DNA of 64,000 nt from an uncultured Erysipelotrichaceae bacterium (lineage in GTDB: Bacteria > Bacillota_I > Bacilli_A > Erysipelotrichales > Erysipelotrichaceae): positions 21,141-85,140 of the forward strand of contig CAIFEQ010000004.1 of NCBI GenBank assembly GCA_903789495.1, given 5' to 3'. Position 1 is the stretch's first letter. Each line of letters opens with the position of its first letter. This document shows positions 42,916 through 51,580 of this stretch, piece by piece. A model generated the notes under the pieces. It was not told the origin of the DNA and made no database searches. It saw nothing but the letters and a program-made list of their open reading frames with translations. The translations under genes were made by a program, and so were the position numbers.

Positions 42916-43998
42916 TTACTGAATCCCGAACAGGCGCTTCATCTGGTCGATATCGACCTTCTCACCGATGATGGTGATCAGGCCGGTATAGGCCGCACTG
43001 CCTTCCCGGATATCCACATCGCCGGGGACGTAGTCAAAGAACAGCCACTTGCCGGTATTCTTTTCCGGGACGATACCCTTGGCCCGGACGATGTTGTCCC
43101 CCAGTCCCTGCAGCGCCTGCTCCAGATCTTCCCGGCTGTACTGGTTGATCGTCTCCATGCCGATGGAGTCAAAGACTTCATCCGCATCGTGTTCGTCATG
43201 GTGATGGTGATGATGATGCTCGTGCTCCTCCTCATCGCCCTCGCCGACATAGATCTTATTGCCGGCGGACAGACCGGCATTGGCCGCGGCCTGGACAGCC
43301 GCATCGTCATGTTCATGCTCATGATCATGGTCTTCATGGTCATGCTCGTGCTCATGCTCTTCGTCTTCGTCCTCATCCTCGTCTTCGCCCAGATCCGCCG
43401 GATAGCCATCCGTCGAACCGGTCATGGCATCGAAGATGGCCTGGCCGCTGAGCTGATCCCAGGGCGTGGTGATGATGCGGGCGTCCGGATTCAGCTGCCG
43501 GATGATGTCCACATCAGCCTGCAGGCGGTCCTGGTCAATCTCCTGCGTCCGGGAGAGGATGACACAGGTCGCCGTCTGGATCTGATCATCGAAGAATTCC
43601 CGGAAGTTCTTATGGTAGATGGCACAGCGCTTGGCATCCACGACCGTGGAGTAGGAATCAATCTGCAGACCGTCCACCGTCCGGATGGCCCGCAGAATGT
43701 CCGACAGCTTGCCCACGCCGGAGGGTTCAATCAGGATCCGGTCCGGATGGTACTGTTCCACCACCATGGCCAGAGCCTTTTCAAAGTCGCCCTTCAGGGT
43801 GCAGCAGATGCACCCGGAGTTGATTTCCCGGATCTCAATGCCCGCCTCCTTCAGGAAGGAGCCGTCAATGCCGACCTGACCGAATTCGTTTTCCACCAGA
43901 ACGACTTTCTGCCCGGTGAAGACCTCAGAGACCAGCTTGCGGATCAGCGTGGTCTTGCCGGCGCCCAGAAAGCCCGAGATGACATTTACCTTTGTCAT
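42916..43998 (-). CDS. COG0523 (CobW-type) metal-chaperone GTPase, His-rich
   Basis: GTP-binding metallochaperone-like protein of 360 residues. Walker A GFLGAGKT (9-16), the metal motif CICC (63-66), Walker B ILIEPSGVG (88-96) and a C-terminal CobW_C domain are present. Between the domains lies an exceptional acidic/His-rich stretch (about residues 204-268, two clusters of alternating Asp/Glu and His, the second containing seven His in a row), a likely metal store. The usual NKxD base-specificity motif reads SRTQ. The start at 43998 gives MTKVNVISGFLGAGKTT; a nine-codon longer version exists. Co-transcribed with the fused GTPase downstream. Likely metal: zinc. Confidence 0.87.
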   Translation of the reverse strand: MTKVNVISGFLGAGKTTLIRKLVSEVFTGQKVVLVENEFGQVGIDGSFLKEAGIEIREINSGCICCTLKGDFEKALAMVVEQYHPDRILIEPSGVGKLSDILRAIRTVDGLQIDSYSTVVDAKRCAIYHKNFREFFDDQIQTATCVILSRTQEIDQDRLQADVDIIRQLNPDARIITTPWDQLSGQAIFDAMTGSTDGYPADLGEDEDEDEDEEHEHEHDHEDHDHEHEHDDAAVQAAANAGLSAGNKIYVGEGDEEEHEHHHHHHHDEHDADEVFDSIGMETINQYSREDLEQALQGLGDNIVRAKGIVPEKNTGKWLFFDYVPGDVDIREGSAAYTGLITIIGEKVDIDQMKRLFGIQ

Positions 43999-44030
43999 AG
44001 CGTGATAACCTTCTTTCTTTTGCATGAAGT

Positions 44031-44096
44031 ATTATACAACCCTCGTCAACTCTATTAATAAAGATGCCCCGGAACATAGGGCCGGGGTTGTATAAT
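44031..44096. promoter_or_regulatory. Divergent promoter region with 12-bp inverted repeat
   Basis: ATTATACAACCC (44031-44042) and GGGTTGTATAAT (44085-44096) are exact reverse complements, 42 bases apart; each contains the -10 (TATAAT) of one of two divergent promoters, for the GTPase operon (leftward) and the SGNH-like gene (rightward). The -35 regions are weak. Confidence 0.6.
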
Positions 44097-44134
44097 GACT
44101 CTGACAGGCATCAGCAGCGGAAGGAGACAGCGTC

Positions 44135-44938
44135 ATGAGAATTCTCTTCGTCGGAAATTCACACACTTTCTTCAACGACATGCCGGAGATCTTCCGGTAT
44201 CTGTACAAGGCCGGCACGGGAGAGGACGCCGAGGTAACCATGCAGGCGCACCCGGGCGTGACCTTCGGCTGGCATCTGAGTCAGGAGGCGGAGCTGCGCT
44301 ATGCCCTTCTGCATGGCCGTTATGACTATCTGGTTCTCCAGCAGGCGGCCCACGAACCCTGCCCCTCGCCGCAGGAAACCCTGCAGGATGGCGGGCAGAT
44401 CATCGCCCATGCCAAAGCCCTTGGCATCCAGCCCATTGTGTGCATGCCCTGGTGTGAGAAACGGCTGCCGCAGCACCAGCAGACCATGTTTGAAACCTAT
44501 ACGAAACTCTGCCAGGACAATGGCTGCCTGATGGAAGTCACCGGCTATGTCTTTGAAGAGGTACGGCAGAACCATCCGGAGATCAATCTGTACTTCTATG
44601 ATGGCGAGCACTGCAATCCCTATGGCTCCTATGTCCGGGCCCTGGGAGTCTATGCGGCCATTACCGGCAGAAGTCCCATCGGGCTGCCCGCCAGAGCCAT
44701 CAGGAGCTACCGGGTGACGGATGAGTCCATTGCCCTGCACTATCCAGCGTATCAGCTGCAGATGGATCAGGATCCCGGCAATACGGCCCTGCAGGAAAAG
44801 AGCAGGGAATTCTGGGCCAATGTGCACATGCAGTGGGATCTGGAAAAGCTCTGGCTGGATCTGGATCCGGAACAGGCCCGAATCCTGCAGGAATACGTGG
44901 CCCGCTACGCAGAAGAAAAGAACAGAGGGAGAAGATAA
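44135..44938 (+). CDS. SGNH-like hydrolase (DUF4886-like)
   Basis: Cytosolic protein of 267 residues resembling DUF4886/SGNH hydrolases, a family of esterases and acyltransferases. Block I is MRILFVGNSHTFFNDMP (Ser9 in GNSHT), block III/II residues are less clear, and block V with the Asp-His pair appears as DGEHCNPYGSY (near residues 155-165). There is no signal peptide, so it should act inside the cell. AAGGAGACAG precedes the ATG. It is followed three bases later by a small Cys-rich protein gene, and shares a divergent promoter region with the metal GTPase genes. Substrate unknown. Confidence 0.78.
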   Translation: MRILFVGNSHTFFNDMPEIFRYLYKAGTGEDAEVTMQAHPGVTFGWHLSQEAELRYALLHGRYDYLVLQQAAHEPCPSPQETLQDGGQIIAHAKALGIQPIVCMPWCEKRLPQHQQTMFETYTKLCQDNGCLMEVTGYVFEEVRQNHPEINLYFYDGEHCNPYGSYVRALGVYAAITGRSPIGLPARAIRSYRVTDESIALHYPAYQLQMDQDPGNTALQEKSREFWANVHMQWDLEKLWLDLDPEQARILQEYVARYAEEKNRGRR

Positions 44939-44941
44939 GAT

Positions 44942-45199
44942 ATGGCAAAGCTCATTGATCCGGAAGTCCTGAAAAAGGAGCTGGACGAAACCTTCAGAGA
45001 CCGGCAGGAGATCAGCTATAAGGAAGCCGAGAAGCTGATCCGCAGTCAGACGGATACCGGCCTGACCCAGGTCGTACGCTGTCGGAACTGCATGGAATAC
45101 ATCGTCGAAACCGGCCGCTGTCACCGCTGGGGCATTCATGTCCGCGATGACACCAACTTCTGCGGCTATGGCCTGCATCTGAAGGGATACAACGAATAA
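44942..45199 (+). CDS. Small Cys-rich hypothetical protein
   Basis: Hypothetical soluble protein of 85 residues, starting three bases after the preceding stop codon. The N-terminal half is charged and probably helical (PEVLKKELDETFRDRQEISYKEAEKLI), and the C-terminal half has a Cys pattern CRNC (about 47-50), GRCHRWG (about 58-64) and FCGYG (about 73-77), suggestive of a small zinc site like those in phage-derived Cys proteins. No phage genes are near. GGGAGAAG before the ATG and the coupling to the SGNH-like gene support it as real; function unknown. Confidence 0.68.
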   Translation: MAKLIDPEVLKKELDETFRDRQEISYKEAEKLIRSQTDTGLTQVVRCRNCMEYIVETGRCHRWGIHVRDDTNFCGYGLHLKGYNE

Positions 45200-45205
45200 G
45201 CAGCT

Positions 45206-45231
45206 GGCAGGGATTCCGTTCTCTGCCTTTT
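45206..45231 (+). terminator. Intrinsic terminator
   Basis: GGCAG (45206-45210) pairs with CTGCC (45223-45227), then TTTTC; it lies just after the small Cys-rich gene and may be leaky. Confidence 0.6.
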
Positions 45232-45250
45232 CAGAAAGAAGAGAAAACAC

Positions 45251-46252
45251 ATGAAGAAGATTGTGATCTATGGGATGCGTCCGGAAGAAGAGGATGCGAT
45301 CCGTCAGGAACTGACCGGGACCTATGTCCTGCATTTCTGCCGGAATACGGAAGAATATCTGGATGTCAGGACGTATGAACAGGCCTCGCTGGTGGTCTCG
45401 GGAAATCCGAACCTGCCGCTGGGCGAAGACTACTTTGCCCTGCTGGAGCAGGCCGGGGTACACTATGCGGTCTACCGCATGACCGGGGTGGGGCAGATTG
45501 ATTTCGCGGCTGCCAGAGCCCATCATGTCCGGATTGCCAATGTGCAGAACTACAGCCCCAATGCCATTGCCGAACTGGCAGTCGCCCTGGCTCTGGCCCT
45601 GAACCGGCATCTGCCGCTGTACGGGGAGATGACCCGCACCGGCAGCTTTGTCCATCCGGCTGATGAACCCATCTTCAGAGAAATCCGGGACTGCACGGTC
45701 GGGATCCTGGGAGTGGGACACATCGGTTCCGTCACGGCCAAGACCTTTGCGGCCATGGGGGCCCGGGTGATCGGCTATGATGTGCATCCCTGGCAGCCCA
45801 ATGAGGCCTTCATGACCTATACCGACCTGGCCACGGTACAGAAAGAGTCGGATATCATCTGCATTCATCTGCCGGCCTCAAAGGAAAACTATCATCTGAT
45901 CAACGCGCAGTTCCTGCGTCAGCTGAAACCCGACTGCCTGCTGGTCAATGCGGCGCGGGGCGATCTGGTGAGTCTGCACGATGTCTGTGAAGCCGTCCGG
46001 AACCAGCAGATCGGCGGCTATGGCACCGATGTGCTGGAACATGAACCGGAGATCTTCAATCATCCGGCGGAAGAAATAAAGGATCCGGAAGTGCAGGAAG
46101 CCTGTGCCCTCTATCCCCGTATCCTGATCACGCCCCATGTCGGCGCCTGGACGGCCAGGGCACATCAGGCCATGATCGACATCACGATTGCCGAGGCCCG
46201 TTCCTTCCTGGAAGAAGACAAGGCCCAGTACGAAATCTCCTCAGGATTCTGA
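45251..46252 (+). CDS. D-2-hydroxyacid dehydrogenase (D-lactate dehydrogenase-like)
   Basis: NAD-dependent D-isomer 2-hydroxyacid dehydrogenase of 333 residues, reducing a 2-keto acid such as pyruvate or a branched keto acid. The cofactor motif LGVGHIGS (about 152-159), the NAARG segment with catalytic Arg (about 235), the DVLEHEPEIF segment containing the catalytic Glu and the active-site His in TPHVGAWT (about 298) are all present; IHLP and KPDCLLVN are family standards. AGAAGAGAAAACAC precedes the ATG. Monocistronic, ended by a terminator. The protein fits the D-LDH/HicDH cluster; exact substrate not resolved. Confidence 0.92.
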   Translation: MKKIVIYGMRPEEEDAIRQELTGTYVLHFCRNTEEYLDVRTYEQASLVVSGNPNLPLGEDYFALLEQAGVHYAVYRMTGVGQIDFAAARAHHVRIANVQNYSPNAIAELAVALALALNRHLPLYGEMTRTGSFVHPADEPIFREIRDCTVGILGVGHIGSVTAKTFAAMGARVIGYDVHPWQPNEAFMTYTDLATVQKESDIICIHLPASKENYHLINAQFLRQLKPDCLLVNAARGDLVSLHDVCEAVRNQQIGGYGTDVLEHEPEIFNHPAEEIKDPEVQEACALYPRILITPHVGAWTARAHQAMIDITIAEARSFLEEDKAQYEISSGF

Positions 46253-46263
46253 GAAGGAACCGA

Positions 46264-46300
46264 AACAGCAGTTCAGACTAAAAAACTGACTGCTGTTTTC
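46264..46300 (+). terminator. Intrinsic terminator after D-2-hydroxyacid dehydrogenase
   Basis: AACAGCAG (46264-46271) pairs with CTGCTGTT (46290-46297), with an inner CAG/CTG pair; TTC follows. Confidence 0.75.
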
Positions 46301-46373
46301 ATCTTTCTGACACAGGGAAAAGAAAGAAGAACATCTGCGCCTGACTTCCTCTGCTAAACTGTTGGTACACGAT

Positions 46374-46886
46374 ATGAAAAGTCTCTGGGACTGGCTGGTG
46401 CTGGCCGGAATCTACCGGTTCTGTTGTTATCCGAAGTGGAAGAAGCTGGGCAGACGGGATTTCTGGCTGCGGAATCTTGCCTGTCTTTATTTCTGCTTTG
46501 TGCTGTACTTTACCCTGATGCCGATTCTGGCCTCCTTGCCGGAGATCGGCAGGCATTCCTATAAGACAATGAACCTGATTCCGTTCATCGATGTGATCGA
46601 AAGTCATGGCGACTATCTGCGCCAGCTGGTTCTGAATATCCTGCTCATGGTGCCCTTCGGCATCCTGGTGCCGCTGATTCATCCGCAGAAGAGCCTCTGG
46701 GAGACCGTCCGGCTGACGTTCTTTCTGAGTCTGGCCATTGAACTGCTCCAGCCCCTGCTGCATGGCAGCCGGGCTTCGGATATCACGGATCTGATTACCA
46801 ATGTGCTGGGCGGCCTGCTGGGCTATGGTCTGTACTGGCTGTTTCGAAGGCTGAGGCAAGCCAGGCACACCGGATCCGCAGAATGA
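46374..46886 (+). CDS. VanZ-family membrane protein
   Basis: Membrane protein of 170 residues with about four hydrophobic segments, of the VanZ-like family whose members confer teicoplanin resistance or have unknown envelope roles. Characteristic features are LYFTLMP (about 44-50), NLIPF (about 68-72), the LNILLMVPFGILVPL segment (about 90-104) and the ELLQ...RASDITDLITNVLGGLLGYG segment (about 125-155). The ATG at 46374 lacks a clear ribosome site. It sits alone ahead of a terminator, with an LCP-family gene 0.5 kb downstream, in keeping with a cell-envelope role. Confidence 0.82.
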   Translation: MKSLWDWLVLAGIYRFCCYPKWKKLGRRDFWLRNLACLYFCFVLYFTLMPILASLPEIGRHSYKTMNLIPFIDVIESHGDYLRQLVLNILLMVPFGILVPLIHPQKSLWETVRLTFFLSLAIELLQPLLHGSRASDITDLITNVLGGLLGYGLYWLFRRLRQARHTGSAE

Positions 46887-47397
46887 GCAGCGGCATCAAA
46901 CAGATTTATGGATTACGCAGTCAGCGGACTTCCAGAAGGATACCTGTAAACGGCTGAAGGAAGGGCCGTTTTCTTTCCTCTGCAGGAGCCCGGACAGGCA
47001 GAACGCCGAGGCGGTCAGCCAGAAAATGAAAAATTTTCATCACATTCCTGCAGAGTTCTGCCGGCGGTTCTGCAGAAAAAACAAACGGTCTGTACTGCAT
47101 GTCAGAGCAGAAATCAGAAAAGTGCTGAAAACTGCATAGGCAAGCCGGTTTCCCCCATGCCAAATACAAGCAAAAAGCTAGGTTTAACCGCCGGCGCCTG
47201 ATTCAGAAAATGTTCAGATAAAATTCAGATAAGGCCATATACGGCAGGGCATATTTGATATTAGAATGAAAAAAGTTTCGTTCAGTGAAATGTCTGTTTA
47301 CTGAACCTGAATAACCTGTGCTTCAGCTGACTGAGTCATTATTTTTCGGCAGATGGAACTGATGCGGCAGACGGTGTCTGTTTTCTGATTAAAGGTT
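46887..47397. other. 511-base gap upstream of LCP gene
   Basis: No gene seen. It holds the terminator of the VanZ gene (46949-46976), small GC palindromes near 47050-47080 (GCAGAGTTCTGC type), two TTCAGATAA direct repeats (47213-47233), and an increasingly AT-rich stretch that leads into the AT-richer LCP gene. Confidence 0.55.
46949..46976 (+). terminator. Intrinsic terminator after VanZ gene
   Basis: AACGGC (46949-46954) pairs with GCCGTT (46965-46970), followed by TTCTTT. Confidence 0.75.
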
Positions 47398-48990
47398 ATG
47401 GGGAAAAAGAAGAAAAGAAAAATCAGACTGTCGTCGTTAACGTGGCTGATCCTGGCAGCCATATCTGTCGTATTCTATCTGACAGTCATCCTGTTTGCCG
47501 TGTTCCCGGATCAATATAGGCTTCCGTTATTAGGAATCCTGGCCGCCCTTGTTGTACTGCTTGGCTGCTTTTCCGGACATACGCCTCATGAGAAACATGC
47601 ATTTGTTACGGTCATCAATATCACTCTGACTGTCCTGATGGCCATTGCCATTGTTTATCTGCCGTTTCTGCAGAATCAGATCCAGGGCATTTTCATCTTT
47701 GGCAATGCAAGTGCCGCAGCCGTGAAGATCAACTGCTATGTCATGACCTCTGCCTATAAGAGTGCGCATACAGATGTTTTTACGGATACCGGTACCAGTG
47801 AAGAGATCACCGATTATATCGACAGTACGTTTATCACTCAGAGCTCAGTCGATCAGGACAATCAGAGTTATGCGTTAAGACAGGTGGAAAGCGAACTCGG
47901 TTCGGGGACCATTACGATCCTGAGCAAGGAAGACATTCCTTCCGCTGTTCAGGTGCTCTATGACAATGAAGGAGACGTTCTGATCATGAACGAATCCTAT
48001 GAAGCGACGGTGGAAGAAATCACCGGCATGGAGAGCTTCAGCACGGATACGGAAGTGATCTATACTGTGGAGCGGACCATGGCGACCGATACCAGTACAG
48101 CGTCTGCCGTCACGAATGAAGGAGCCTTTGTCATTTTCCTGGCGGGAGAAGATACCAGAACCGGTGAGCTGTCTGTCTATGGAAGAACGGATGCCAATAT
48201 GATTCTGGCCGTCAATCCTGCCAATCATCAGATTCTGCAGGTATCCATTCCCCGTGACTATTACATTTATAATCCTGCCCTGGACGGCCTGGATAAGCTG
48301 ACTCATTTAGGCAATAACGGGATTGATAATACGCTGGCGGGAATCAATACCGCTTTCGGTCTGGATGTTCAGTATTACATGGTCGTCAATTTTTCTACCT
48401 TCTATAACATTATCAATGCGATAGGCGGCATTGATATCTATAACCCCTATGAGTTCAGCACAGAGGGGTCCAACGGGGAAGCCGTGCAGTCTGGTACAGA
48501 GTCAATCGGCGGTGCCTATACATTCCCGGAGGGAACGATTCATCTGGATGGGGATATGGCCCTGTCATATGTCCGGGAAAGATTCAGTCTCACCAATGGG
48601 GACTATGACCGGAATGAACATCAGTCGATTGTGATCCAGGGCATTATTGATAAGCTCACCAGTCCGGAAGTTCTTGCGAATCTGAACAGTCTGATGAGCA
48701 CCATGCAGGGGCAGGTCCTGACCAATCTGCCGATGAACACGATCTATAGCCTGGCTGAACAGCAGCTCAGCGAAGGCGGCTCCTGGAATATGATCCGCTA
48801 CCATCTGGGCGGTACTGCCATGATGGCAGGTACAGCCTCCATGGGATGGAGCAGGAAGCTTTACGTGGTCGAACCGTTTGATTCGCAGATACAGTTTGTT
48901 TATGAGCAGGTAAACAAAGTACTGAATGGCGAAATCATCAGTCAGGAAAGTCTGCCGGATGAGGAACTGACAACCTATCTGGACAACTGA
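47398..48990 (+). CDS. LytR-CpsA-Psr (LCP) cell-wall glycopolymer transferase
   Basis: LCP-family enzyme of 530 residues that attaches secondary wall polymers such as teichoic acids or polysaccharide to peptidoglycan outside the membrane. Three hydrophobic helices at the N-terminus (about 13-33, 41-58, 68-90) precede an accessory region (about 110-245) and the LCP catalytic domain (about 250-450), with the family landmarks GRTDANMILAVN, SIPRDYYI, YYMVVNFSTF, GGIDIYNPY and YVRERFSLTNGDYDRNEHQ. The three-helix, accessory-domain layout matches the longer Firmicutes LCPs. AAAGGTT directly precedes the ATG. Its base composition is visibly more AT-rich than its neighbours, hinting at horizontal origin. 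Confidence 0.9.
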   Translation: MGKKKKRKIRLSSLTWLILAAISVVFYLTVILFAVFPDQYRLPLLGILAALVVLLGCFSGHTPHEKHAFVTVINITLTVLMAIAIVYLPFLQNQIQGIFIFGNASAAAVKINCYVMTSAYKSAHTDVFTDTGTSEEITDYIDSTFITQSSVDQDNQSYALRQVESELGSGTITILSKEDIPSAVQVLYDNEGDVLIMNESYEATVEEITGMESFSTDTEVIYTVERTMATDTSTASAVTNEGAFVIFLAGEDTRTGELSVYGRTDANMILAVNPANHQILQVSIPRDYYIYNPALDGLDKLTHLGNNGIDNTLAGINTAFGLDVQYYMVVNFSTFYNIINAIGGIDIYNPYEFSTEGSNGEAVQSGTESIGGAYTFPEGTIHLDGDMALSYVRERFSLTNGDYDRNEHQSIVIQGIIDKLTSPEVLANLNSLMSTMQGQVLTNLPMNTIYSLAEQQLSEGGSWNMIRYHLGGTAMMAGTASMGWSRKLYVVEPFDSQIQFVYEQVNKVLNGEIISQESLPDEELTTYLDN

Positions 48991-49241
48991 TAAGGCTGCT
49001 GGAACAGCAAACGCTTCGAAGGGAATTCTGTGTCATCAGGAGAAGGAATGCCATCAGCTCAGGCTTTTTTCCTCGAATGAATCAGGCAGGCTGCCGGGTC
49101 TGCTGCCTCTCTGAGCAGGCCGACAGCTCTGACGGAAACTCTGACGATCCGTTCCAGATACGCATGGCGAATTATTTTGAACGCATGACAATCGGATTTA
49201 ACTCGAGCGAAGATCTGCAGTAAGATTGTTAGAGGGAGCTT

Positions 49242-50147
49242 ATGGCAAAAATACATCCGATTGAGAATCTGAAGAAACGCTGGAAACAGGATCCGCGGAA
49301 AACGAGGCTTTATCTGTTCCTGCGGGCCATGGTCATTCTGACCTTGATCCGTCAGGCATTCCGGCATAACTATGAAAACGTTGGTACCTGTATCTTCGCA
49401 CTGGTTCTGCTGGTCCTGCCGCATCTGCTTTCCGAGCAGCTGCAGTTCCAGATCCCGACACTGTTTGAGAACATCATCTACTGCTTCATCTTCGCCGCTG
49501 AAATTCTCGGTGAAGTCAACCATTTCTATGTCCATATCCCAGGCTGGGATACGATGCTGCATACGCTCAACGGATTTCTGTGCGGCGCCATCGGGTTTTC
49601 GCTCATTTACCTGTTAAACCGGAACTCTAAACTGGTCAAGCTGTCGCCGTTCTATGTGGCCTTCATGGCCTTCTGCTTTTCCATGACGGTAGGTGTCTGC
49701 TGGGAATTCCTCGAGTTTGCGGCTGACACATACTTCGGGGCGGATGCCCAGAAGGACTTCATTGTCCGGAACTTCAACTCCGTGACGCTGGATCCGCTGC
49801 AGGATCAGAACGTCATCCATGTCCGGGATATCACCGAGACGGTCATCTATACCGAATCCGGTGAAACGTATGTCATCGAGGACGGCTATCTGGATATCGG
49901 CATCATCGATACGATGAAGGACCTGCTGGTCAACTTTATCGGTGCGATCGTCAGTGCCGGTTTCGGCTATGCCTATCTGAAACATGAAGGCTATAAGAAC
50001 CAGAAATCGCTGTGGTCCAGAATCAGCGAAGGACTGCTTCTCAGACCGACAACGAAAAAGAATGGCCAGGAGGTTGTAGAATTACCGACGCCGGACGAGC
50101 TGTCACAGGACAGTCCGGCCCCGGAAACTCCGACGGAATCCCAGTAA
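49242..50147 (+). CDS. YjdF-like (DUF2238-type) membrane protein
   Basis: Membrane protein of 301 residues with about seven hydrophobic segments between residues 20 and 250 and a hydrophilic C-terminal tail rich in Pro/Glu/Ser (about 275-301). The pattern GWDTMLHTLNGFLCGAIGFSL (about 100-120) and VGVCWEFLEFAADTYFGAD (about 150-168) is like that of the YjdF/DUF2238 family of unknown function, in which the His, Asp and Glu of these two segments are conserved. GAGGGAG precedes the ATG. It is monocistronic, ends at a terminator and is close to the LCP gene, though not clearly co-transcribed with it. Confidence 0.7.
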   Translation: MAKIHPIENLKKRWKQDPRKTRLYLFLRAMVILTLIRQAFRHNYENVGTCIFALVLLVLPHLLSEQLQFQIPTLFENIIYCFIFAAEILGEVNHFYVHIPGWDTMLHTLNGFLCGAIGFSLIYLLNRNSKLVKLSPFYVAFMAFCFSMTVGVCWEFLEFAADTYFGADAQKDFIVRNFNSVTLDPLQDQNVIHVRDITETVIYTESGETYVIEDGYLDIGIIDTMKDLLVNFIGAIVSAGFGYAYLKHEGYKNQKSLWSRISEGLLLRPTTKKNGQEVVELPTPDELSQDSPAPETPTESQ

Positions 50148-50172
50148 GAGGATCCGAAAGCATCTTTACGGA

Positions 50173-50200
50173 AGAAGGCTTCCTGCAGCCTTCTTTTCTT
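50173..50200 (+). terminator. Intrinsic terminator after YjdF-like gene
   Basis: AGAAGGCT (50173-50180) pairs perfectly with AGCCTTCT (50187-50194), then TTTCTTT. Confidence 0.85.
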
Positions 50201-50259
50201 TCGGTCTGCCATGATGACGGTTTACCAGAAAGAGGATGGTATCTGCCAGAGACCTCCAT

Positions 50260-50273
50260 TAAAATGAGGATAG
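50260..50273 (+). promoter_or_regulatory. Putative -10 of second FAD oxidoreductase operon
   Basis: TAAAAT (50260-50265) followed by GAGGATAG, a one-base variant of the GAGGGCAG seen after other -10 elements in the window. No clear -35. Confidence 0.4.
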
Positions 50274-50312
50274 CAGAGCAGTGAAAACTGCGCGAAAGGA
50301 GAACTATCATTT

Positions 50313-51554
50313 ATGAAACGGCAATTGCAGGCAGATGTTGTTGTCGTGGGCGGCGGTGCGTCCGGCACGGCGGCAGCGGCAGCGGCTTCTGCGGCAGGAG
50401 CGGATGTCCTGCTCCTGGAGCGGAACCCGTATCTGGGCGGTCAGGCAACGGCCAGCCAGGTCCCGGCCTTCTGCGGTTTCTGCACGCATGGCGACAGCTG
50501 GAAACAGGCTGTCAGGGGCTTCGGTCAGGAAGTGCTGGATCAGATGGCCGCCCGGGGGTATTTTCAGGACTTCACCCTGTCGCCATCCGGCAACCGGATC
50601 GTCCCGCAGGATCCGGAAGTCACCAAGATCATTCTGGAAGATCTGCTGGATGCGCATCAGGTGCACTACCTGTTCCATGCGGAAGTCATCGATGCAGAGG
50701 TAAAGAATGGCGTCATTGGCCGCGTGATCTGCAGGGATGACGAAGGCACCTTTACGGTTTCCGGCAGAATGTTTGTGGATGCCAGCGGCGAAGCCAATCT
50801 GGCTTACGTGGCCAAGGCGCCGGTGGAATTCCACCATGAGCAGAAAGGATCCATGATGTTCCGGATCGGCGGCATCAGCGAAGGGGCGGATCTCTCGCCC
50901 GATGCCATGCAGAAGGCCATCCAGGCGGCTGAACAGGACGGCGTGCAGGGCATCACGGTACACCGCGGGGTCATGATCCCGGTGCAGGGAACCCGGGATG
51001 GTCTGGTCAACATGATTGCCCTGGATTTCCCGGGTCTGGATGCAGAGACCATGACGGCGGCCGAGAAGCTGGGCCGCAGACAGGCTGCCCTCTATACGGA
51101 AATCTTCCGGAAATACGTGCCGGGCATGGAGCATTCCTATCTGGTTCTGACCGGGCCGAAAGTCGGCTTAAGAGAAAGCCGGCGGATTGTCGGTCTGGAG
51201 ACTCTGACCAGAGAAGACGTCAAGAGCTCCCGCAAGCGTCCCGACGGCATTGCCCGCGGCGGCTGGGGTGCTGAGCTGCATGTCGGCAAGGGTGAGACAC
51301 AGTGGGGCTTTGAACGGGGTGACAAATACTTTGACATCCCGCTGAACTGCCTGATCCCGCAGGGGATGCAGAATCTCTTCTGCGCCGGCCGGACCATCTC
51401 CAGCGATCTGACTGCCAGTGCCTCGATCCGCGTGATGGGTACCGGGTTTGCGACCGGTCAGGCGGCCGGTGCGGCTGCCGCACTGGCCTGCCAGGGCATC
51501 CGGGATGTGGACGCCGTACGGGCGGAGCTGCAGAAGCAGCACGCGCTGATCTGA
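50313..51554 (+). CDS. FAD-dependent oxidoreductase, paralogue of 4811 gene
   Basis: Flavoprotein of 413 residues of the FAD_oxidored type. VVGGGASGTAAAAAAS near 10-25 binds FAD, with LLLERNPYLGGQA after it, then AFCGFCTHG (a two-cysteine version of the AYCGFYSKG in the paralogue at 4811), and the C-terminal ASIRVMGTGFATG shared by both. The two proteins align over their whole length with moderate identity, so they are diverged, not recent, duplicates. AAAGGAG precedes the ATG. It is followed 26 bases later by an SLC13 transporter, just as in the first locus, but no LysR gene is beside it. Substrate unknown. Confidence 0.85.
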   Translation: MKRQLQADVVVVGGGASGTAAAAAASAAGADVLLLERNPYLGGQATASQVPAFCGFCTHGDSWKQAVRGFGQEVLDQMAARGYFQDFTLSPSGNRIVPQDPEVTKIILEDLLDAHQVHYLFHAEVIDAEVKNGVIGRVICRDDEGTFTVSGRMFVDASGEANLAYVAKAPVEFHHEQKGSMMFRIGGISEGADLSPDAMQKAIQAAEQDGVQGITVHRGVMIPVQGTRDGLVNMIALDFPGLDAETMTAAEKLGRRQAALYTEIFRKYVPGMEHSYLVLTGPKVGLRESRRIVGLETLTREDVKSSRKRPDGIARGGWGAELHVGKGETQWGFERGDKYFDIPLNCLIPQGMQNLFCAGRTISSDLTASASIRVMGTGFATGQAAGAAAALACQGIRDVDAVRAELQKQHALI

Positions 51555-51580
51555 AGTCATAAAAGAGAGGGGACGGAACC

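Noticed and set aside
43189..44058. 289-codon plus-strand frame opposite the His-rich GTPase, with many Met/Val/Leu repeats
   Set aside because: The apparent hydrophobic repeats are the complement of the His/Asp-rich codons of the real gene.
44942..45199. Prophage remnant suggested by the Cys-rich small protein
   Set aside because: No other phage genes, integrase or att repeats nearby; resemblance to phage proteins is only in the Cys spacing.
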